Below, in pieces: positions 1 through 4,967 of a DNA stretch of 5,722 nt. Origin of the DNA: Chloroflexota bacterium. Its GTDB lineage: Bacteria > Chloroflexota > Anaerolineae > Anaerolineales > UBA11657. A model generated the notes under the pieces. That model was not told the DNA's origin. It was given only the letters and a program-made list of their open reading frames with translations, and did not search any database. The first letter of the stretch is position 1. Each line of letters begins with the position of its first letter. Location of the stretch: the NCBI GenBank assembly GCA_003670425.1, contig QWRL01000038.1, positions 1 to 5,722 of the forward strand. The letters are read 5' to 3'. Made by a program: the position numbers and the translations under genes.

Positions 1-321
1 GCTCCACGAGCGCAGGCGCCCGGCAAACTCGCGGGCGGCTTTGCGTTCGATGTTGGCGCGCCAGTTTGAAATTTGTGCCTGCACCGCACTGATTTGTGCG
101 GCGCACTCTGCGTGCTGCGCCGGCGCCAGCAGATTGGGCAGCATTTGCAGCTTGCGCATGCAAAACAACAGGCCGGCCACGGTCAGCTTTGGGTAGCGGT
201 TCAGCAGCGGGCCGTCATCGGTCAGCTGCCAGAACACCACATCAGATTTTACAAATGCATCAAAGTCGGCCGCCATCGACGCCAGCCCGGCGAGATCATG
301 CGCCGCTGAGTATCCCGCCAC
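1..321 (-). CDS. Unrecognised protein, N-terminal part (runs off left edge)
   Basis: I do not recognise this protein. The minus-strand frame is open for 107 codons from a GTG at 321 to the window edge, so only the N-terminal part is visible. It begins 11 bases after the stop of the upstream gene (333-734), which suggests co-transcription. The visible part reads as a soluble, mostly helical protein: a segment FDAFVKSDVVFWQLTDDG (residues 20-37), then LLNRYPKLTVAGLL, then a long charged and Gln/Ala-rich stretch (about residues 63-107) that could form a coiled coil. There is no signal peptide or clear membrane segment. The start is uncertain. GTG 321 has no obvious Shine-Dalgarno sequence, and an in-frame ATG at 276 is the alternative. 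The frame is also open further upstream into the previous gene. The uninterrupted frame and sensible protein composition make it a likely real gene; its function is unknown. Confidence 0.6.
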   Translation of the reverse strand, partial: MAGYSAAHDLAGLASMAADFDAFVKSDVVFWQLTDDGPLLNRYPKLTVAGLLFCMRKLQMLPNLLAPAQHAECAAQISAVQAQISNWRANIERKAAREFAGRLRSWS

Positions 322-332
322 CGCTGCGCCGG

Positions 333-734
333 TTATTTGGCAGTCAGGCGCGCGGGGGACCGGTAGCTGGGGTTGCCGGAAATTTCCATCCAGCGCGCTG
401 TGTTGTCGCCACGCACCCACTCCCACACATCGAGGCCGGTATTGTCGGTGTAATGAATGCCGGGCTTGAAGCCCAGCAGCCAGCTCATCTGCGCCGCCAG
501 GCGCGGCGGTGCAGCTTGCGCACGCATGCGCAGCCACTCCGCCGGCGTCCACTCCAGTTCCAGCATGCGCCCTTCGTAGTTGCCGCTCAGTTTATACGGC
601 GCGCAGATGCTGGTGCCATCCAGCCACAGGTCAATCAGGCCTGAGGTCCACAGCGCCTGCCGCACGCGTTCTGCCACGCGGTGCGCGTTGTCGCCCGGTG
701 ATGTGTAAAACCAGCTTATCGAAAGCTTGCTCAT
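333..734 (-). CDS. Unrecognised tryptophan-rich protein (133 aa)
   Basis: I do not recognise this family. The ATG at 734 is supported by GGGAG at 750-746 and a perfect TATAAT at 779-774, so it is a real, separately promoted gene. The 133-residue protein has nine tryptophans (for example ALW, DLWLDG, LEW, AEWLRM, DVWEWVRGDN and ARWMEISGN), unusually many for its size. It has no signal peptide, no membrane segment and no cysteine pairs that would suggest a metal site. The pattern of aromatic residues with acidic and arginine residues fits a small soluble, possibly beta-rich or carbohydrate/protein-binding fold, but that is inference only. It lies directly upstream of another unknown gene (11-base gap), and the two probably form a unit. 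Upstream is the PLP enzyme gene, 66 bases away. A 182-codon frame on the other strand (96-644) overlaps it but has no start signals and an Arg/Ala/His-rich composition. Confidence 0.7.
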   Translation of the reverse strand: MSKLSISWFYTSPGDNAHRVAERVRQALWTSGLIDLWLDGTSICAPYKLSGNYEGRMLELEWTPAEWLRMRAQAAPPRLAAQMSWLLGFKPGIHYTDNTGLDVWEWVRGDNTARWMEISGNPSYRSPARLTAK

Positions 735-745
735 TGTTCAGGTGT

Positions 746-750
746 CTCCC
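746..750 (-). promoter_or_regulatory. Ribosome binding site GGGAG for the 133-aa protein
   Basis: GGGAG on the minus strand lies 11 bases before the ATG at 734. The spacing is slightly long but acceptable. It is one of only two clear Shine-Dalgarno sequences in the window and fixes the start of this gene. Confidence 0.55.
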
Positions 751-773
751 GTTTTTTCATTTTGAATGGCTTC

Positions 774-779
774 ATTATA
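774..779 (-). promoter_or_regulatory. Promoter -10 box TATAAT for the two unknown genes
   Basis: A perfect minus-strand TATAAT lies in the AT-richer gap between the PLP enzyme stop (801) and the ATG at 734. Counting from the box, transcription would start near 767 (an A), giving a leader of about 33 bases. I see no good -35 hexamer at 17-18 bp spacing (the sequence there is AATCAC or TAATCA) and no TGn extension, so strength is uncertain. It would let the two unknown genes be expressed independently of the upstream cluster. Confidence 0.5.
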
Positions 780-800
780 CGGAGTCATGCGGCTGTGTGA

Positions 801-1919
801 TTAGGCGACGGCGCTCTTGAGCCCGTGCCCGGTAAGAATTGCCACCACTGGCTCGGTGGCGGCGCTTGCCAGCAGCTGCCGCAATGCGGGCCACACCAGC
901 GCGGACGTGGGCTCCACAAAAAACCCAAGCTGCGCCAGCATGCGCCGCCCCGCTTCGATTTGCGTTTCGGTAAAGGCAAGCACCTGCCCGCCGGAGGCGT
1001 GGACGGCAGCCAATACGGCATCGCCGCGCAGCGGGTGGCGGATGCGCACGCCCTCGGCCAGCGTTTCACCTTCGCTCACAAACCCGAGGCCTTCCGGCCC
1101 GTGGTTGAAGCAGGCCCACAATGGCGCGCATGCCTCAGCTTGAACACCAATGAGGCGCGGCAGCTGCCGGATGCAGCCCGCAGCCTGCAGCGCAACAAAG
1201 CCGCGCTGCAGCGCGAGCAGCAGCGATCCCTGGCCCACGGGCATCAGCACAGTGCCGGGCGCGCAGCCCAGCTGCTCCACCAGCTCATAAGCGATGGTGG
1301 CAAGGCCCGCGAGCCCCACCGGGTTGAAGACATGGCTCGCGTAATATTCGCCATCACGCGCGGCTTGCACCACGGCTTCCGTGGCGCGCGACCGCGGTCC
1401 GGGCACGCGCACCACTGTGGCGCCGTACATTTCCATTTGTGCCAGCTTGGCAGCCGCGGCGTAGGCTGGCGCAAACACGCGGGCGCGGATGCCGGCGCGC
1501 GCTGCATACGCCGCAAATGATGCGCCGGCATTGCCGGATGAGTCTTCGACGGCGGCGGTGATGCCTTGCGCCTGCAGCCAGCTGAGCAGCACCGCAGTGC
1601 CGCGGTCTTTGTATGATCCGGTGGGGTTCAAGCTCTCCAGCTTAAAGTGCACAGTGGGTCCGCCCGCATCCAGCTGCGCAGCTATAAGCGGCGTGCCGCC
1701 TTCACCAAGCGTGACGGGCTGCGCGTTGTGCGGCAGCGGAAATGTGTGGCGATAGCGCCAAAGCCCGGGCTCAGCGTTGGCTGCGAGGCCGGGCTCAAAG
1801 ACCAGCGGACCGGCAAGATCCAGCATGCTGCCACAGACTGCGCAGCGATAATCGCGCGCGGTGGCGTCAGGTGCGCGCCCGCAGCTGGTGCACTTTAATG
1901 ACATTGGTTCGGCCGGCAC
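801..1919 (-). CDS. Threonine-synthase-family PLP-dependent enzyme
   Basis: A fold-type II pyridoxal-phosphate enzyme of 372 residues, related to threonine synthase (phosphohomoserine to threonine). An N-terminal zinc ribbon is visible as CTSC (C10, C13) and CAVC (C26, C29). The PLP-binding lysine is K104 in GSYKDRGT. The asparagine loop is SSGNAGAS (N130 within 127-134), the phosphate-binding loop MPVGQGSLLL (226-235), and the C-terminus carries the threonine-synthase hallmark LTGHGLKS (362-369). Length is normal for the shorter thrC type. Two loops differ from what I recall of canonical enzymes, which usually have GNT in the first loop and VGNxGN in the second. Similar proteins are commonly annotated threonine synthase without a proven substrate, so I leave out a gene symbol. 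The start is GTG 1919; an in-frame ATG at 1904 is the alternative, and neither has a clear Shine-Dalgarno. It follows the MoaD-MoaE gene after 54 bases and may be the last gene of that operon. Confidence 0.88.
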   Translation of the reverse strand: MPAEPMSLKCTSCGRAPDATARDYRCAVCGSMLDLAGPLVFEPGLAANAEPGLWRYRHTFPLPHNAQPVTLGEGGTPLIAAQLDAGGPTVHFKLESLNPTGSYKDRGTAVLLSWLQAQGITAAVEDSSGNAGASFAAYAARAGIRARVFAPAYAAAAKLAQMEMYGATVVRVPGPRSRATEAVVQAARDGEYYASHVFNPVGLAGLATIAYELVEQLGCAPGTVLMPVGQGSLLLALQRGFVALQAAGCIRQLPRLIGVQAEACAPLWACFNHGPEGLGFVSEGETLAEGVRIRHPLRGDAVLAAVHASGGQVLAFTETQIEAGRRMLAQLGFFVEPTSALVWPALRQLLASAATEPVVAILTGHGLKSAVA

Positions 1920-1937
1920 ATTGTGAGGGTCTGGCGC

Positions 1938-1959
1938 GGCAGCGCAGTTTCTGCGCGCC
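1938..1959 (-). other. Hairpin between moaD-moaE and the PLP enzyme gene
   Basis: The 54-bp gap holds an inverted repeat: GCGCAG (1942-1947) and CTGCGC (1951-1956) around a 3-base loop. It is extended by GGC (1938-1940) and GCC (1957-1959) with one bulged base at 1941. No run of T follows on either strand, so it is not a typical intrinsic terminator. It could be an RNA processing or partial attenuation point before the PLP enzyme gene, or chance in GC-rich DNA. Confidence 0.35.
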
Positions 1960-1973
1960 TGGCGGAACGCAGC

Positions 1974-2696
1974 TTAATCGGCGCGCGCCGGAATGTATGA
2001 GCCTTCAAGCCATTGCTCGCCATCCGGCCCCACTTCTTTTTTCCACACCGGCACAATCTGCTTGAGCCGGTCGATGCCGTAGCGCGCGGCTTCAAATACG
2101 CCCGTATCGCGGTGCGCTGCGGAACATGCAATCAGCACCGTTGGCGTGCCGGGCAGCAGCGTGCCCACGCGCTGCACAATTGCAATGCCTTCCACCGCCG
2201 GCCAGCGCGTGCGAATTTCATCCGCCACCTGCTGCAACTTTTGCTCGGCCATCTGTGTGTAAGCCTCGTAATGCAAATGCGCCGTAGTGTGTGGAGCGTG
2301 CCCGCGCTGCGTGCTGGCGCGCACAATGCCGGTGAAGAGGCACACCGCGCCGGTGCTGGGCAGTGTGATGCTGGCGGTCAGTGCGTCAAGATCGATCGGC
2401 GCTGCGGTGATGTGCAAGTGGGTGGGCAGTGGCTCTGAATGCGCGTCTGTCGCGCCGCCGGACACGGGCGGAAACAAACCAACCTCTGCACCAGCCGGCA
2501 CAGGATCAGTTGCGAACGCAAACTCGCGGTTGATTGAAACCAGGGCGCTGGGCAGTGCCGGCTGCAGGTCCGGCAGGCGCAACGCCAGCAAATTCTTCAG
2601 CTCGCTCACGGTGGCGCCGTCTGGTAAGTCCAGCTCCATGCGTTCGCAGCCAGCGCGCTGCTTGAGCGTGGCAAAGAACAAGATTGAGACCGCCAC
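1974..2696 (-). CDS. moaD-moaE: Fused molybdopterin synthase MoaD-MoaE
   Basis: Both subunits of molybdopterin synthase lie in one 240-residue chain. The enzyme inserts two sulfurs into cyclic pyranopterin monophosphate to give molybdopterin in the cytoplasm. Residues 1-81 are MoaD: a ubiquitin-like fold beginning VSILFFATLKQRAG and ending in the canonical PPVSGG (76-81). About 11 linker residues follow, then MoaE (about 93-240). MoaE landmarks are FTGIVR (R126), LHYEAY (141-146), AHRD (H195, R196), DRLK (K212) and PVWKKE (K219); these match E. coli MoaE R39, H103, R104, K119 and K126. In separate MoaD the final glycine must be free to carry the thiocarboxylate, so here it is internal and cleavage after G81 is expected, as reported for the mycobacterial fusion MoaX. 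The start is GTG 2696, just 2 bases after the moaC stop, implying translational coupling. The next conserved MoaD residues leave no room for a later start. Confidence 0.95.
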   Translation of the reverse strand: MAVSILFFATLKQRAGCERMELDLPDGATVSELKNLLALRLPDLQPALPSALVSINREFAFATDPVPAGAEVGLFPPVSGGATDAHSEPLPTHLHITAAPIDLDALTASITLPSTGAVCLFTGIVRASTQRGHAPHTTAHLHYEAYTQMAEQKLQQVADEIRTRWPAVEGIAIVQRVGTLLPGTPTVLIACSAAHRDTGVFEAARYGIDRLKQIVPVWKKEVGPDGEQWLEGSYIPARAD

Positions 2697-2698
2697 GG

Positions 2699-3202
2699 CT
2701 ACTCGTTATGCACGCCGCTGGCGCCGCCGCGCTTGTGCACCAAACGCACATTGGTAATGCGCAGCGTTTTCTCGGCAGACTTTGTCATGTCGTAGACCGT
2801 GAGCGCTGCCACGGCCACGGCCGTCAGTGCTTCCATCTCCACGCCGGTTTGTGCGGTGGTACGGGCTGTGGCAGTAATCAGTACTCCCGCGCTGCCGCCG
2901 GGCAGCGCGTCTTCGGCGCTGAGCTGCACATCTACCTGGGTGAGCGGCAGCGGATGGCAGAGCGGGATCAAATCGGAGGTGCGTTTGGCCGCGAGCACGC
3001 CAGCCACTTGCGCCACGGAGAACACGTCGCCTTTTTTTAGGTTGCCGGCGCGCAGCAAGGCCAGCGTGGCGGGCAGCATGTGCACCTCGCCCTTTGCAAC
3101 TGCCACGCGCTCAGTGGCCGGCTTTGCGCCCACATCCACCATGCGCGCATTGCCGCGCTGGTCGATGTGGCTTAGTTTGCGTTTGGGAGCGCGCGCCATC
3201 AT
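2699..3202 (-). CDS. moaC: Cyclic pyranopterin monophosphate synthase MoaC
   Basis: Second step of molybdenum cofactor synthesis: converts the 3',8-cyclo-GTP made by MoaA into cyclic pyranopterin monophosphate, the substrate of MoaD/MoaE. At 167 residues it has normal length. Hallmarks run in order: LSHIDQRGNARMVDV (10-24), KKGDVFSVAQVAGVLAAKRT (56-75), SDLIPLCHPLPLT (76-88), TGVEMEALTAVAVAAL (119-134) and YDMTKSAEK (137-145). Residues K57, D138 and K141 line up with the E. coli active-site residues K51, D128 and K131, so it should be active. The start ATG at 3202 overlaps the stop of the DUF4349 gene by four bases (ATGA), and a second ATG follows immediately at 3199. There is no clear Shine-Dalgarno, so translation probably depends on coupling. 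The stop is 2 bases before the MoaD-MoaE start. The moaA gene is not in the window. Confidence 0.96.
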   Translation of the reverse strand: MMARAPKRKLSHIDQRGNARMVDVGAKPATERVAVAKGEVHMLPATLALLRAGNLKKGDVFSVAQVAGVLAAKRTSDLIPLCHPLPLTQVDVQLSAEDALPGGSAGVLITATARTTAQTGVEMEALTAVAVAALTVYDMTKSAEKTLRITNVRLVHKRGGASGVHNE

Positions 3203-4164
3203 TTGGCTGCTGCGGTGCGGTTGCGGCGCCAGCGGCGCACAAGCAGCCAGACGGGCACCACCACAAGCAGCACCAGCGGCAGTACGGCAATCAAAATATA
3301 AATTACCCAGTTCACCAGGCCCTGCAGTCCGTTGAGCAGCGCGGCCAGCGACTGCTTCAGCACCAGCAGCGGCTGCCAGGTGTCCACATCCACTGGCTGC
3401 GCGCCTGCACTGGGCAGCAGTTCCACACTGATCAGCGACATCTTCGCAGACTGTTCAAGATACTGTTTCTGTCCGCGAATAATTTCAAGCTGCTCGCGAA
3501 TGGTGACCAGCTCGCGGTAAACCGCAAGCACATCAATTGTGGTGGCCGCACCTTCCATGATTGCCATCAGGCGCGTCTCGGCTGCTTCCAGATTGCGCAA
3601 GCGCGCGGAGAGATCGGAAAATTCCTGGGTGATGTCCTGCCCGGAGAGCGACTCGCCGCGCACATCAAGCGCCAGCTGGCGCAGGCGCTCGGTGGCTTGC
3701 ACGCGGCGCTCTGCCGGCACGCGCATGGTGAGGTTGGCTTGCATTACGCCGCTCACTTCGCTTGGCTGGGCGCGGCTGTCTTCAAATGGCGTGCGCGGCT
3801 GCGGCATGTCCGGCGGCACTTGGTAAATATTGGAAGACACCACAAAGCCGCCAAACTCTGCGGCAATCGCGGCAGCTTTTTGCATGCTGGCCGCGGGGTC
3901 ATCCACCACCAGCGTGATCGACGCGTTATAGGTTACAAGCCGGTCTGCAAACTGCGCGCTTGCTGCGGCAGGGTCAACCGCCATGGCAGCGGCGTCCGGG
4001 GCCGCAAGCTTCTCTGTGGAGTCCATGCGCACTACCGGGGCGCCGGCTGTCATGCCGCCGATTTCGCCGGTGATGATTGCTTCAGATGGCCGGCCGCCGC
4101 ACGCAGCCAGCAGCAGGGCAGCGCTGATGACGCCGCGGCTATGTCTAATGACGAATGCAAACAT
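3199..4164 (-). CDS. DUF4349-domain lipoprotein with C-terminal membrane anchor
   Basis: A 321-residue exported protein. The N-terminus is a lipoprotein signal (RHSRGVISAALLLAAC) with lipobox L19-A20-A21-C22; C22 would be lipidated after signal peptidase II cleavage. A low-complexity Ala/Pro-rich linker (about 25-72) leads to the DUF4349 region (about 75-250): FGGFVVSS (104-111), LTMRVPAER (145-153), ESLSGQDITQEFSDL (171-185), RLRNLEAAETRL (188-199), then a long helix to YLEQSAKMSLISVEL, much of which (about 182-240) could form a coiled coil. A hydrophobic helix at 286-309 is followed by a basic tail (RRWRRNR), placing the C-terminus inside the cell. Known DUF4349 proteins share this layout; their function is not established. 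The ATG at 4164 lies 5 bases after the phosphoesterase stop and has no evident Shine-Dalgarno. The stop overlaps moaC (ATGA). Its place in a molybdenum cofactor operon is not explained by its sequence. Confidence 0.88.
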   Translation of the reverse strand: MFAFVIRHSRGVISAALLLAACGGRPSEAIITGEIGGMTAGAPVVRMDSTEKLAAPDAAAMAVDPAAASAQFADRLVTYNASITLVVDDPAASMQKAAAIAAEFGGFVVSSNIYQVPPDMPQPRTPFEDSRAQPSEVSGVMQANLTMRVPAERRVQATERLRQLALDVRGESLSGQDITQEFSDLSARLRNLEAAETRLMAIMEGAATTIDVLAVYRELVTIREQLEIIRGQKQYLEQSAKMSLISVELLPSAGAQPVDVDTWQPLLVLKQSLAALLNGLQGLVNWVIYILIAVLPLVLLVVVPVWLLVRRWRRNRTAAAK

Positions 4165-4169
4165 GGCGG

Positions 4170-4901
4170 CTAGCGGCCGGCGTCGAGGCGCTCAATCAGC
4201 AGGGCTGGCAGCTGCGCGGCGCGCATTTGCTGCTGCGTGTCAGCAATCGGGTACGCCACGCGGCGCGCCTCCCAGCTGCCGGCTGCATCATCCAGCAGCG
4301 CGTAGGCTGCTTTTGGGTTGCGGTCGCGCGGCTGGCCTACGCTGCCGGGGTTTAGCAGCCGGCGCTGGCCGGCAAGCGGCAGTGCCTGACGGTATTCCGG
4401 CAATTTTTCCGTGCAGCCGCCGGCATCATCCAGTACGTAGCTCGTGGCCCTGTGCGTGTGGCCAAACAGGCAGTAAGGCGTGCTGAACATCGGAAAATTA
4501 TCGTGCGCCACGTCTACGGTGTCGATGTACTCCCACACTTCTGCGCGGGGGCTGGCGTGCACTAGTGTGAAGTCACCGCGCGCCTCGCGCGAGTTGAGCC
4601 CCGCAAGAAATTCGCGCGTAGCAGCAGAAAGTTTGGTGCGGGTCCAAAGTGCGGCAGTCTTGGCGTACTGGTTGAAGTCATCGATCTGGCTGCTGCCGAG
4701 GGCAGCCACATCGTGGTTGCCGCGCAGGCAAGTGAGGTTGGGCAGCGCACGCACTGTGTCCGCGCACTCGTTGGGGTTGGGGCCGTAGCCCACCACGTCG
4801 CCCAGGCACCACACCGTATCGTATGCGTCCTGTGCGTCCGCCAGCACAGCTTGCAGTGCGGGCAGGTTGGCGTGAATATCAGACATCACCAACACGCGCA
4901 T
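4170..4901 (-). CDS. Calcineurin-like metallophosphoesterase (YfcE/MJ0936 type)
   Basis: A 243-residue phosphoesterase with a two-metal site of the calcineurin-like superfamily. With M1 at 4901 the expected ligand motifs are all present: SDIHAN (D8, H10), LGDVVGYGPNP (D35), RGNHD (N62, H63, D64), LVHASPR (H115) and FGHTHRA (H148, H150). LLNPGSVGQPRD (182-193) is also typical of the YfcE/MJ0936 group, which hydrolyses phosphodiesters in vitro. The natural substrate here cannot be told. The protein is cytoplasmic, with no signal peptide. A longer in-frame reading from TTG 4940 adds 13 residues before MRVLVMSD. I prefer ATG 4901 because the first beta strand of this family starts right there, although no Shine-Dalgarno is visible. 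It is the first gene of the leftward cluster, and its stop lies 5 bases before the DUF4349 gene. Its upstream region is shared with tsaE. Confidence 0.92.
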   Translation of the reverse strand: MRVLVMSDIHANLPALQAVLADAQDAYDTVWCLGDVVGYGPNPNECADTVRALPNLTCLRGNHDVAALGSSQIDDFNQYAKTAALWTRTKLSAATREFLAGLNSREARGDFTLVHASPRAEVWEYIDTVDVAHDNFPMFSTPYCLFGHTHRATSYVLDDAGGCTEKLPEYRQALPLAGQRRLLNPGSVGQPRDRNPKAAYALLDDAAGSWEARRVAYPIADTQQQMRAAQLPALLIERLDAGR

Positions 4902-4905
4902 CAGC

Positions 4906-4948
4906 GCGGCAGCCGCCACAGTGGCAAGTTTCCATTGCAATGCATGCA
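4906..4948. repeat. Run of four short palindromes in the divergent gap
   Basis: Between the phosphoesterase ATG (4901) and the shared -10 element lie GCGGCAGCCGC (4906-4916), GCCACAGTGGC (4915-4925), ATTGCAAT (4934-4941) and TGCATGCA (4941-4948). Each is self-complementary around its centre and neighbours share one or two bases. They could be operator half-sites or small leader hairpins for the minus-strand mRNA. Short palindromes also arise by chance, so the functional claim is weak. Confidence 0.3.
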
Positions 4949-4951
4949 GAG

Positions 4952-4957
4952 ATTATA
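4952..4957 (-). promoter_or_regulatory. Promoter -10 box TATAAT, leftward (phosphoesterase-moa cluster)
   Basis: Because 4951-4960 (GATTATAATC) is its own reverse complement, the minus strand also reads a perfect TATAAT here. Transcription would start near 4945, giving a leader of about 44 bases to ATG 4901. A weak -35 candidate, TTCAGA (4981-4976, 18-bp spacer), lies inside tsaE. It would drive the metallophosphoesterase, DUF4349, moaC and moaD-moaE genes, and possibly the PLP enzyme. Confidence 0.45.
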
Positions 4958-4959
4958 AT
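4954..4959 (+). promoter_or_regulatory. Promoter -10 box TATAAT, rightward (tsaE-tsaB)
   Basis: A perfect TATAAT ends only 8 bases before the tsaE ATG at 4968. Normal spacing puts the transcription start at about 4966-4968, so the tsaE message would be leaderless or nearly so. A -35 match is poor: TTTCCA at 4929-4934, with a 19-bp spacer. The box overlaps the opposite-strand -10 by four bases. Confidence 0.5.
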
Positions 4960-4967
4960 CGCGGCGC

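Noticed and set aside
96..644. 182-codon plus-strand frame over the left-hand unknown genes
   Set aside because: The minus strand has a promoter, an RBS and balanced protein composition, while this frame is Arg/Ala/Pro/His-rich and has no start signal. Because the opposite genes are themselves unknown, this is slightly less certain than the other shadows.
735..800. Possible terminator after the PLP enzyme gene
   Set aside because: The T-run on the plus strand (752-757) is not preceded by a GC stem, and on the minus strand it reads as A's. The gap is better explained as a promoter and leader.
825..1520. 231-codon plus-strand frame over the PLP enzyme
   Set aside because: Antisense to a gene with a full set of PLP-enzyme motifs; no start signal and a His/Gln/Arg-rich composition.
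3094..4173. 359-codon plus-strand frame, longer than the gene opposite it
   Set aside because: It lies antisense to the DUF4349 lipoprotein and moaC, both supported by family motifs. Its protein is His/Arg/Gly/Cys-rich with no recognisable domain, a typical shadow in GC-rich DNA.
4902..4940. TTG start adding 13 residues to the metallophosphoesterase
   Set aside because: The family begins at MRVLVMSD, and the extra residues are low-complexity and fall in the palindromic leader. ATG 4901 fits better.
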